NCBI GenBank assembly: GCA_049323895.1
Contig: JBMOKT010000013.1
Span: forward strand, 248,001-312,000
Source: JBMOKT01 sp049323895
GTDB taxonomy: Bacteria; Bacillota; Peptococcia; Peptococcales; BICA1-8
DNA length: 64,000 nt
Reading direction: 5' to 3'
Made by a program: the position numbers and the translations under genes. Positions 9,001 to 15,204 of the stretch are shown here, piece by piece. Each line of letters starts with the position of its first letter. The first letter of the stretch is position 1. The notes below the pieces were generated by a model. That model worked only from the letters and a program-made list of their open reading frames with translations. It ran no database searches and had not been told where the DNA came from.

Positions 9001-9177
9001 ATCCAGATACCTGACCCATCAGATGAAAAAGAATTAGTAGAACACGAAAGGTTCCCAATGAAATACCTGAATCCCCAATTACGGAAAGACTGCTTTGATG
9101 AAGTGGCAGTTGGTTACCATAGGCTGAATGCTCTGGCTGAATCCATGAGATGCTTAAGATGCGATAGGAGGGCTTAA
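6085..9177 (+). CDS. hydB: NuoF/HydB-like flavin subunit fused to a GltD/NfnB-like FAD oxidoreductase
   Basis: A 1030-residue protein, far longer than the usual ~600-residue HydB. Order: N-terminal 2Fe-2S thioredoxin-like domain (C32, C37, C69, C73); NuoF FMN/NADH domain with GLRGRGGGGFPTG near 190; SLBB region; 4Fe-4S site ESCGKCLPC near 474-482 plus a Cys near 521. From about 560 a second enzyme begins: Cys-rich GltD N-domain (CENACP, then CGRVCTHPCENKC), FAD motif GIIGAGPSGL near 655, NAD(P) motif VIGGGNTAIDAA near 786, closing GGD near 933 and a terminal CLRC. The second half is the fold of NADPH-glutamate synthase small subunit and NfnB. The frame is continuous through the junction. This predicts two pyridine-nucleotide sites in one subunit. 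Related transhydrogenases (Nfn, Sporomusa Stn) suggest NADP(H) at the second site; that is inference. Confidence 0.9.
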   Translation: MSLKLKNLDDIVKLKTNYLENLQKYKYQVLVCAGAGCISSKCYQVRDALLAALKENNIEKDVRVAETGCIGSCDIGPVIVILPDETFYTQLVPEDISDIIKSHLLEGKIKKDKTYFDRKKGIHVPKFSDINFFKEQVKIALRNCGIIEHSSLAAYIAHDGYMAIGKVLSEMNQKSVVEEIKKSGLRGRGGGGFPTGIKFEAGLKAEGETKYIVCNADEGDPGAFMDRSILEGDPHTLIEGMMISGYAIGAQKGYVYVRAEYPLAVERLGNAIAQAREAGILGAKILESDFEFDLEIRIGAGAFVCGEETALMASIEGLRGEPRQKPPFPFEKGLFGKPTIINNVETFANIPPIIQKGSEWFAQYGSEGSKGTKVFALAGDIANTGLVEVPMGMTLGDILFKLGGGIPKNKGFKAAQTGGPSGGCITREFLNTPVDYDSLTKLGAIMGSGGLISMDEDTCMVDVARYFMDFVQDESCGKCLPCRTGTKRMLEILERITQGEGKEGDIELLEELSESIKESAVCGLGQTAPNPVLSTIKYFRHEYEEHIRDKYCRAGVCSRLFISPCENACPADVNVPGYLALIAAGRLRDAYNLIRKENPFPAVCGRVCTHPCENKCRRAQLDEAVAISDLKRYVADYVLKHEEPYSDIVYPNNTKSIGIIGAGPSGLTCGYYLARLGYDVQVYEAQSVAGGVLAFGIPEYRLPKDILQKEIKLIEQVGVKIHLNTEVGKDISFQDLQERHNSIYIATGTQFSHRINIPGEDLLGVYHGLDFLRDVNLKKSVNMGNQVAVIGGGNTAIDAARVAIRMGAEEVTVLYRRLVEDMPADTREVEDAVKEGIKIISLVSPVSFLGESRVQGVKCLRMELGEFDSSGRRKPVIIPDSEFTIEVDMVIPAVSQYSDLPFINKDELELTPWGTFVVDPLSLMTKIDGVFAGGDVVRGSDVAITAIADGKKAAISIDKFLGGKGILNTGEIIQIPDPSDEKELVEHERFPMKYLNPQLRKDCFDEVAVGYHRLNALAESMRCLRCDRRA

Positions 9178-9180
9178 GAT

Positions 9181-10968
9181 ATGGTAAATATAACTATCAA
9201 TAACAAAAGAATCTCAGTTGCAGAGGGAACATCCATCTTAGATGCAGCAAAAGAGAACAATATTCTCATTCCTAACCTTTGTTATCTTGAAGGTATTCAT
9301 AAAATCGGCTCCTGCCGGATTTGTGTGGTAGAAGTGGAAGGAATGAAAAATCTGCAGGCTTCATGTATAACAACTGTCCGGGAAGGAATGGTGATTTATA
9401 CCAATTCCCACAGGGTTAAAAAGACCCGTAAAGTGCTATTTGAATTAATGCTTTCAGATCATCCCCAGGATTGTTTGAGCTGCCAGCGCAGCCGGAAATG
9501 TGAATTGCAGCAGCTAGGGGAACAGATTCAAATAAATGAACCACGTTTCCAAGGACAAAAATCCAAAGGAGTAATGGATTCATCTTCACCATCTATTACT
9601 CGTGATACATCTAAATGCATACTTTGCCGCAGGTGTGTCACAGTCTGCAATGAGATCCAAGGTATTGGAGCTTTAAATCCTCAAAATAGGGGTTTTAAGA
9701 CCCAAATAGGCCCTGCTATGGAACTGCCCCTTAATAGTGTAAATTGTGCAAACTGTGGTCAATGTACAGTTGTATGTCCTGTAGGAGCCTTAGTGGAAAC
9801 CGATGCAACCGAAAGGGTTTGGAAGGCCTTATTGGATAAAAATGTTAGGGTAATAGTTCAGACGGCACCGGCTATCCGTGCCGCTCTGGGTGAAGAATTT
9901 GGTTTTGCTCCAGGCACTCTGGTAACAGGGAAAATGGTCAATGCTTTAAAACAGCTGGGTTTTGATGATGTATTTGATACAAATTTTACAGCTGATCTTA
10001 CTATTTTGGAAGAAGGAAACGAATTCCTGCAGCGAGTAACTAAACCTCTAACCGGTGGTAATGCAACCCTACCCATGATTACCAGCTGCAGTCCAGGCTG
10101 GATTAAATTCATTGAGCACAGTTTTCCTTGGGAACTTGATCATCTTTCTAGCTGCAAGTCTCCTCATATGATGTTAGGTGCGCTTGCAAAATCCTTTTAT
10201 GCTGAGAAACTGGGTTTGGATCCCAAAAACATTTTTGTCGTTTCCATCATGCCATGTACTGCTAAAAAGTTTGAAGTGGTACGTCCCGAAATGATAAATA
10301 ACCATGTTGCTGATGTTGATGCTGTTTTAACAACAAGGGAATTAGCACGAATGATAAAAGAAGCAGGGATTGAGTTTTTAGCTCTTGAAGATGCAGCCTT
10401 TGATAATCCTTTAGGACTTTCTACAGGGGCCGCTGATATTTTTGCTGTTACGGGCGGTGTAATGGAGGCAGCATTGCGTACTGTTTATGAAGTAGTTACC
10501 GGGAGGGAAATTCCCTTTGCAAAACTTCATGTAACACCATTAGTTGGATTTAATCAGATTAAGACCGCAGAACTTTCCATTGAAAACCCTAGAGACGAGT
10601 ATAAATTCCTTGAAGGTGTGACAGTAAAGGTTGCAGTTACCAGTGGTTTGAAAGGTGCAAAAATCCTGATGGACCAAATCGCCAAAGGTGAATCACCTTA
10701 TCATTTTATAGAGGTAATGGGTTGTCCTGGGGGATGTATCAGCGGAGGAGGACAACCACGCCCGACTACTCCCGAAATTAGGCAAAAAAGGCTGCAAGCC
10801 ATTTATCAGGAAGATGAAGGCAAATCCCTTAGAAAATCCCATCAAAATCCTTTGGTAGAGGCTCTTTATAAGGAATACCTGAAAGAACCCCTTGGACATA
10901 AATCTCATGAACTGCTCCATACCCACTATACTAAACGGGGTCAGTTTAACCAATTATTAGATAAATAG
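9181..10968 (+). CDS. hydA: [FeFe]-hydrogenase catalytic subunit HydA
   Basis: A 595-residue protein. N-terminal 2Fe-2S domain (C34, C45, C48, C62); His-Cys cluster site (H94, C98, C101, C107); two 4Fe-4S motifs (C146-C156 and C189-C199); then the H-cluster domain. L2 is MPCTAKKFE (C359) and L3 is EVMGCPGGCISGGGQP near 510-525, both canonical. L1 reads TSCSPGW (303-307), where the textbook form is TSCCPGW. It starts 3 bp after hydB with no gap in the operon and ends at a perfect 16-bp terminator. Predicted reaction: reversible H2 oxidation coupled to ferredoxin and pyridine nucleotide through the HydB/HydC partners, in the cytoplasm. No maturases (hydEFG) are in the window. Confidence 0.92.
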   Translation: MVNITINNKRISVAEGTSILDAAKENNILIPNLCYLEGIHKIGSCRICVVEVEGMKNLQASCITTVREGMVIYTNSHRVKKTRKVLFELMLSDHPQDCLSCQRSRKCELQQLGEQIQINEPRFQGQKSKGVMDSSSPSITRDTSKCILCRRCVTVCNEIQGIGALNPQNRGFKTQIGPAMELPLNSVNCANCGQCTVVCPVGALVETDATERVWKALLDKNVRVIVQTAPAIRAALGEEFGFAPGTLVTGKMVNALKQLGFDDVFDTNFTADLTILEEGNEFLQRVTKPLTGGNATLPMITSCSPGWIKFIEHSFPWELDHLSSCKSPHMMLGALAKSFYAEKLGLDPKNIFVVSIMPCTAKKFEVVRPEMINNHVADVDAVLTTRELARMIKEAGIEFLALEDAAFDNPLGLSTGAADIFAVTGGVMEAALRTVYEVVTGREIPFAKLHVTPLVGFNQIKTAELSIENPRDEYKFLEGVTVKVAVTSGLKGAKILMDQIAKGESPYHFIEVMGCPGGCISGGGQPRPTTPEIRQKRLQAIYQEDEGKSLRKSHQNPLVEALYKEYLKEPLGHKSHELLHTHYTKRGQFNQLLDK

Positions 10969-10970
10969 AA

Positions 10971-11012
10971 TGTTCAAGGCTGTCTCTATGAGACAGCCTT
11001 GAACATATTCCT
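10971..11012 (+). terminator. Terminator of the hydrogenase operon
   Basis: A perfect 16-bp stem (10971-10986 with 10990-11005) and a 3-nt loop, followed by TATTCCTTTT. It begins 2 bp after the hydA stop codon. Confidence 0.85.
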
Positions 11013-11050
11013 TTTACAATAATTACCAAGATGGTATGGACTAAAATTAA

Positions 11051-11079
11051 TTGCAAAACATAATTTTTTTTGTTAAAAT
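11051..11079 (+). promoter_or_regulatory. SigA-type promoter of the 11.1-kb RNA
   Basis: TTGCAA (11051-11056), 17-bp spacer, TAAAAT (11074-11079). The expected start, near 11086, falls on the first base of a long-range stem. Confidence 0.6.
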
Positions 11080-11085
11080 AATATT

Positions 11086-11387
11086 AAGCACCATCCTTAT
11101 AGTGAACAGGTTTAAATGACTTTGGCAAGAACATGTTTGATTGGTTGTTGGCAAGTAGTTTACCCAGTTTTACGGATAGTGTTTTTGTTTTTTAAGAGGA
11201 AATCAGGTTTCAGCATTTAGTGTGATGTTTGTTAGGATTTAAATGCAAGTCTTAGTTAGGAAGTGTATAAGAATTTTAACCATGTCAATAGTAAAAGGAA
11301 TTCCAAGCAAGTTGGTAATATCTAAGGAAAACCTATAAGGGATGGTTGCTTAATGGGGTTTGCATCTAGCAAGCCCCATTTTATTTT
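11086..11387 (+). ncRNA. Candidate structured ncRNA, ~300 nt, upstream of the YhaM-like gene
   Basis: There is no plausible reading frame here. The 5' end (AAGCACCATCC then TTATA) pairs with the 3' end (TATAAGGGATGG then TTGCTT, to 11351), with GGTTT/AAACC continuing the stem inside. A strong terminator follows at once: TGGGGTTTGC (11354-11363) with GCAAGCCCCA (11369-11378) and TTTTATTTT. A good promoter lies at the right distance upstream. Closed ends, promoter and terminator define a discrete transcript. The layout recalls 6S RNA but it is longer than usual (~190 nt) and I see no diagnostic 6S sequence. It may instead be a leader of the downstream nuclease gene. Confidence 0.5.
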
Positions 11388-11478
11388 AAGTTGTTTTTTA
11401 TAAATGTAGGATATACTTAAGGTTTTGTAGAATTTAACTTATGTGGATTTAAAGATTGTGAATAAGGAGAAGATAGGC

Positions 11479-12462
11479 ATGGAGCTAAAGACTTTAAATC
11501 AAATCATTATAGGTGAAGTTTTCCAGGGGTTTTTTATTATTAGGTCAGTAGAAGTCAAATTCACTTCTAACAACAATAAATACCTGGATCTAATATTAGG
11601 AGATAACTCGGGAGAAATTAATGCTAAAGTATGGGACTGTACTGAGGAACAGGAAGTTATCTGTTGTGTAAATAGTGCAGTAAAAATACAGGCGGAAGTA
11701 ACAAGATGGAAAGATAAACTTCAGCTATCGGTAAAAAAAATCCGCTTAATTACTGAGAATGACGGAGTATCTATCGAGGACTTAATTGCCGCTGCACCAT
11801 ATAAACCAGAAGATATGTACCTAGAAATAAGACAATTTACAGATAAAATAAAAGACCCGGAGATTTATAAATTAGTCATTACCTTGTTAGAAGAAATGAA
11901 AGAAAAATTAATTTACTATCCCGCTGCAAAAAAAAATCACCATTCCATAAGAGGAGGTCTGCTCTATCATACATTAACAATGTTAAAAGCCGGAGAACAA
12001 ATAAGCCAGATATATACTTTTTTACAAAAGGATTTTCTTTTTGCTGGGGTAATACTCCATGACATAGCAAAGGTATACGAACTAGATGCTAACCAGCTGG
12101 GAATTGTCTCTGGCTACACTAAAGAAGGGCAGCTTTTAGGACATATAATTCTAGGAGTGAAAATTATTGATGCTGCAGCAAAAAGATTGAGTGTATGTGC
12201 TGAAAAATCCTTGTTGCTTCAACACATGGTTTTAGCACATCATAACGAGCCTGAATTTGGCAGCCCCAAAAGACCAATGATTCCAGAGGCAGAAATACTA
12301 CATCATCTGGACATGATAGATGCGAGAATGTATGAAATAAGTGCTGCCCTTGAAGGAGTAGCACCGGGTAATTTTTCAGAGAAGGTTTGGCTCTTGGATA
12401 ATAGAAAGTTATATAAGTATTCTCTGGAATCAAAAGAAGAAACAGAAAATTTACCATTTTAG
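11479..12462 (+). CDS. YhaM-like OB-fold/HD-domain 3'-5' exoribonuclease
   Basis: A 327-residue protein from the ATG at 11479, chosen because AAGGAG stands nine bases upstream; a GTG at 11443 would add 12 residues without a good site. The N-terminal ~120 residues form an OB-type nucleic-acid-binding domain. The C-terminal HD phosphohydrolase domain shows HSIRGGLLYHT, VILHDIAK and MVLAHHNE, which supply the metal-binding His and Asp residues. This is the layout of B. subtilis YhaM, a Mn-dependent 3'-5' exonuclease of RNA and DNA, of similar length (~314 aa). It is separated from the hydrogenase operon by a terminator and the candidate ncRNA. Confidence 0.82.
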   Translation: MELKTLNQIIIGEVFQGFFIIRSVEVKFTSNNNKYLDLILGDNSGEINAKVWDCTEEQEVICCVNSAVKIQAEVTRWKDKLQLSVKKIRLITENDGVSIEDLIAAAPYKPEDMYLEIRQFTDKIKDPEIYKLVITLLEEMKEKLIYYPAAKKNHHSIRGGLLYHTLTMLKAGEQISQIYTFLQKDFLFAGVILHDIAKVYELDANQLGIVSGYTKEGQLLGHIILGVKIIDAAAKRLSVCAEKSLLLQHMVLAHHNEPEFGSPKRPMIPEAEILHHLDMIDARMYEISAALEGVAPGNFSEKVWLLDNRKLYKYSLESKEETENLPF

Positions 12463-12530
12463 ATTTGCAATAATTAAAAATTATAATTATACCTGTTTGC
12501 TGAGTCAACGAATCTAAAAGGAGGGAAAAA

Positions 12531-13511
12531 ATGAAACCTAAAGTATTAATAGCCACTCCAGTTCCAGAAGATGTAGAAAGATATATAGGGGAGCATTGCA
12601 ATTATTATAAATGGGAAGGGCAGAACCCAATTTCACGGGAAGAATTACTAAAGTTACTTGCAGAGAATAACGATATTGACGGCTTATTATTAAAATACCA
12701 TAAAATAGATAAAGAACTGTTAAGTCTTGTTCCAAATTTAAAAGTTATCAGCAATGATTCAGTAGGATATGATAATTTTGACATACCCTTAATGAAGGAA
12801 AGGGGCATAATTGGGACAAACACTCCATCTGTGCTCGATGAAACCACTGCAGATACAGCACTGGCACTAATGCTTGCCGCGTCAAGGAGGATTACTGAAC
12901 TTGACCAATATGTAAAAAAAGGTCAGTGGGTGGATGGACCTGAAGAACGTTTTTTTGGCTATGATGTCCATGGTGCTACCCTGGGTATTATTGGAATGGG
13001 TAGAATTGGCGAAGCTGTTGCCAGAAGAGGGAAACTTGGATTTAATATGAATGTCCTTTATTACAACCGCAATCGTAAACCCCATGTAGAAGAAGCATTA
13101 GGTGTCCAATATATGCCACTGGAGCAGTTGCTTAAGAATTCGGACTTTGTTGTGCTGCTTACTCCCCTGACTGACCAAACACAAAACTTAATGGGTGAAA
13201 AGGAATTTTCTTTAATGAAGAAGACGGCGGTATTCATTAACATATCAAGAGGTAAAACTGTTAATGAAAAGGCACTGATAAAGGCTTTACAGGAAAAGAA
13301 TATTTTTGCAGCTGGCTTGGACGTATTTGAACAGGAACCTGTTGACCCCGATAATCCACTTTTAAAAATGAAAAATGTAGTTACCATCCCTCATATAGGT
13401 TCAGCCACGGCAAAAACCCATCACGCCATGGTAGCTTTGGCGGCAAAAAATCTGGTAATAGCCTGCACCGGAGGGGAACCACCAAATCTAGTTAAGGAGT
13501 TCAAAGGGTAA
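12531..13511 (+). CDS. D-isomer-specific 2-hydroxyacid dehydrogenase
   Basis: A 326-residue NAD(P)-dependent dehydrogenase of the glyoxylate/hydroxypyruvate reductase type. The Rossmann motif is LGIIGMGRIG (about residues 149-158), preceded by the substrate-domain segment with SNDSVGYDNFD. The catalytic Arg is in INISRGKTVNE, the Glu in VFEQEPVDPDNPL and the His in TIPHIGSAT, so all three catalytic residues are present. The ATG has AAAGGAGGG before it. It probably reduces a 2-keto acid such as glyoxylate or hydroxypyruvate to the D-hydroxy acid. It is on the opposite strand from the LarA/TTT cluster 2 kb away, so a link to it is only a possibility. Confidence 0.88.
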   Translation: MKPKVLIATPVPEDVERYIGEHCNYYKWEGQNPISREELLKLLAENNDIDGLLLKYHKIDKELLSLVPNLKVISNDSVGYDNFDIPLMKERGIIGTNTPSVLDETTADTALALMLAASRRITELDQYVKKGQWVDGPEERFFGYDVHGATLGIIGMGRIGEAVARRGKLGFNMNVLYYNRNRKPHVEEALGVQYMPLEQLLKNSDFVVLLTPLTDQTQNLMGEKEFSLMKKTAVFINISRGKTVNEKALIKALQEKNIFAAGLDVFEQEPVDPDNPLLKMKNVVTIPHIGSATAKTHHAMVALAAKNLVIACTGGEPPNLVKEFKG

Positions 13512-13693
13512 ATTGAGCTATCCGAATAAATATATTATAAAGTGTAGTATTTATAATTTATAAGAATATATTATTACATTTTAAAAACTGGGGAGGGCTT
13601 AGTAGTAAGCTAATGTGATACCCAATTTTGTTGATAAAATTCTAGTTTACATAATATTTATTATAGGAAGTGTAAAATAAAAAAAGATAATAC

Positions 13694-13861
13694 TTATTCT
13701 AGGATGATTTCTGCAATAGGAATAGCTTCATAATCTTTATCTATATTATTAAAACAGGAGCAGCAGTTATCACAAATTTTTTGAGAGTCCAGGTCACAGA
13801 CCATACATTCCTGACATCGATTGCAAATTTTATTATCATATAGAACACAGCTTTTAGTCAT
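13694..13861 (-). CDS. 55-residue Cys-rich small protein
   Basis: Read from the sequence: ATG at 13859-13861 (minus), stop TAA at 13694-13696, with GGATGTG upstream as ribosome-binding site. The 55 residues include nine Cys. Four are spaced C-x2-C-x2-C-x2-C (residues 13-22), followed by CDNCCSC (30-36); the tail is acidic and hydrophobic. The pattern suggests metal or Fe-S binding. I recall similar short proteins annotated as hypothetical in Clostridia but cannot name a family. It lies alone between a dehydrogenase gene and the repeat near yneA. The 180 bp on its left (13512-13693) is AT-rich with nothing I can identify. Confidence 0.7.
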   Translation of the reverse strand: MTKSCVLYDNKICNRCQECMVCDLDSQKICDNCCSCFNNIDKDYEAIPIAEIILE

Positions 13862-13904
13862 AACTTCACATCCTTTATCACAAACATTTTAACATATATT
13901 ATTT

Positions 13905-14038
13905 AATTAGAAAAACACGGCTTGCGCCGAGCCCTCTTTGGCGACTGCGGAAGCCGATGTTGCTCTTATACTTTCTTCCTTTTATTCTTTTGCTTTTTGA
14001 AAGTATTAGAAAAACACGGCTTGCACCGAGCCTTCCTC
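13905..14038 (+). repeat. Two tandem copies of the palindromic repeat, second truncated
   Basis: Copy A starts at ATTAG (13906) and runs through the 66-bp core plus ~30-bp pyrimidine-rich linker; it has a 3-bp insertion in the GAGCC-TTTGG loop. Copy B starts at 14005, a 99-bp period, but after CGAGCC jumps to TTCCTCCTTTTA, missing the middle of the core. The array touches the yneA stop codon. Confidence 0.85.
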
Positions 14039-14041
14039 CTT

Positions 14042-14335
14042 TTAATTATAAATTGGTATTTCCAGAACTTGACCCGGGTAAATGGTATCGGTAATATTAT
14101 TCAACTCCTTGATTTCGAAAATATGTTTGCGGATATCAATTTTATTATTATATTTTTCAGCAATTACCCAGAGATTTTCACCAGGTTTCACTGTAACTTG
14201 GATAACTGTATTATCTTTGCCGGCAATTGCAGTATTAGCAATTAACCCTATGAATACCGAAAATAAAAGTGCTAAAGCAACCATTAAAGTAGTTTTAATA
14301 ATTCCTTTTTTAAAATTAATCCTTCTCTTTTTCAT
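14042..14335 (-). CDS. yneA: YneA-like LysM membrane protein, SOS cell-division inhibitor
   Basis: A 97-residue protein when started at the ATG at 14335, which has GGAGGG seven bases upstream; upstream ATGs at 14341 and 14353 sit on or before that site. A basic N-terminus (KKRRINFKKG) is followed by one membrane segment (TLMVALALLFSVFIGLIA) and a C-terminal LysM domain (VTVKPGENLWVIAEKYNN ... IYPGQVLEIPI). Size, topology, divergence from lexA and LexA boxes in the shared promoter all match B. subtilis YneA, which delays division during DNA damage. Confidence 0.88.
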   Translation of the reverse strand: MKKRRINFKKGIIKTTLMVALALLFSVFIGLIANTAIAGKDNTVIQVTVKPGENLWVIAEKYNNKIDIRKHIFEIKELNNITDTIYPGQVLEIPIYN

Positions 14336-14346
14336 CAACATCCCTC

Positions 14347-14360
14347 CGAACATTTGTTCT
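14347..14360. promoter_or_regulatory. LexA (SOS) box 1, yneA-proximal
   Basis: CGAACATTTGTTCT matches the Gram-positive LexA consensus (CGAAC-N4-GTTCG). It lies 11 bp upstream of the yneA start, over the probable 5' end of its transcript. Confidence 0.85.
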
Positions 14361-14375
14361 AATAATAGACTAGCA

Positions 14376-14389
14376 CGAACAAGCGTTCT
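14376..14389. promoter_or_regulatory. LexA (SOS) box 2
   Basis: CGAACAAGCGTTCT lies just downstream of a minus-strand TTGACA (14391-14396) that is the likely yneA -35 element, so bound LexA would block that promoter. Confidence 0.85.
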
Positions 14390-14415
14390 TTGTCAACAAT
14401 TTTTAACAATTTTTG

Positions 14416-14429
14416 CGAACACTTGTTTG
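14416..14429. promoter_or_regulatory. LexA (SOS) box 3, lexA-proximal
   Basis: CGAACACTTGTTTG overlaps the -35 element of the lexA promoter by three bases, consistent with lexA autoregulation. Confidence 0.85.
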
Positions 14430-14455
14430 CACAATTTAACACCCTATGCTATAAT
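14427..14455 (+). promoter_or_regulatory. lexA promoter
   Basis: TTGCAC (14427-14432), 17-bp spacer, TATAAT (14450-14455), about 50 bp upstream of the lexA start. Confidence 0.8.
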
Positions 14456-14505
14456 AAATGTATATATTTACATAATATTTTTGTTTATTCGGAGGTGGCT
14501 AACAA

Positions 14506-15123
14506 ATGTTAGATAATCTATCTGAACGGCAACTTGAAATTCTTAACTTTATTAAATCCGAATTAAGAACTAAAGGCTATCCTCCTTCTGTTAGAGAAAT
14601 TGGCGACGCCGTCGGTCTTAGTTCAAGTTCTACAGTCCATGGACATTTGGCACAACTTGAAAAAAAAGGTTTTATACGTCGGGACCCTACAAAACCACGT
14701 GCTATTGAGATTAAAGGGTCTGATGATGATGTTTTGCCTGCTAAGCAAACCGTCAATGTACCAATTTTGGGACAAGTGGCTGCAGGCAGTCCAATTTTAG
14801 CTGAGGAAAATATCGAGGATTATTTATCATTACCCTGGGATATGGTCCGATCCGACTATGTCTTTGCTCTTAATGTTAGGGGCAATAGTATGATTAATGC
14901 AGGCATTCTAGATGGGGATTTAGTATTAGTTAGACAGCAAAAAACTGCTCGAAACGGAGAAATAATAGTAGCTTTACTCGGTGATGAGGCAACTGTTAAA
15001 AGATTCTTCCTGGAAAAAGACTGTATCCGTCTACAACCTGAAAATGACGCTTTAGAACCCATCTATACAAAAGATGCACAAGTAGTTGGCAAGGTAATAG
15101 GAGTTTATAGGAGTATTCACTAA
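14506..15123 (+). CDS. lexA: LexA, SOS repressor
   Basis: A 205-residue protein starting at an ATG behind GGAGGTG. The N-terminal winged helix-turn-helix includes PPSVREIGDAVGLSSSSTVH (about residues 26-45). The self-cleavage site is Ala93-Gly94 within VAAGSP; the catalytic Ser is in RGNSMI (S128) and the Lys in EATVKRF (K165), so the peptidase is intact. RecA filaments on damaged DNA trigger cleavage, releasing repression. LexA boxes here precede lexA itself, divergent yneA, and recA at 63.24 kb. Confidence 0.97.
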   Translation: MLDNLSERQLEILNFIKSELRTKGYPPSVREIGDAVGLSSSSTVHGHLAQLEKKGFIRRDPTKPRAIEIKGSDDDVLPAKQTVNVPILGQVAAGSPILAEENIEDYLSLPWDMVRSDYVFALNVRGNSMINAGILDGDLVLVRQQKTARNGEIIVALLGDEATVKRFFLEKDCIRLQPENDALEPIYTKDAQVVGKVIGVYRSIH

Positions 15124-15180
15124 TAATAAACTAGCCCCCCTTCGGAAAACAAATCCGGAAGGGGGGCTAGTTTATTATTA
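15121..15180. terminator. Bidirectional terminator between lexA and larA
   Basis: A 23-bp perfect stem (15121-15143 with 15158-15180) that starts on the lexA stop codon. It has a GC-rich centre (CCCCCC/GGGGGG), and AT arms give T-tracts in both directions. It separates the two convergent genes. Confidence 0.92.
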
Positions 15181-15204
15181 GCCGTGGTTTTAACAGTTTG
15201 TCAA

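Noticed and set aside
11086..11387. RNase P RNA, tmRNA or SRP RNA
   Set aside because: None of the conserved core sequences of these RNAs was found.
14001..14042. Intrinsic terminator of yneA formed by the second repeat copy
   Set aside because: The truncated copy keeps only a weak hairpin and no T-tract, so terminator function is not supported.
13922..14245. Plus-strand frame across the repeat and yneA
   Set aside because: It begins in the repeat, has no ribosome-binding site and runs antisense to the LysM protein gene.
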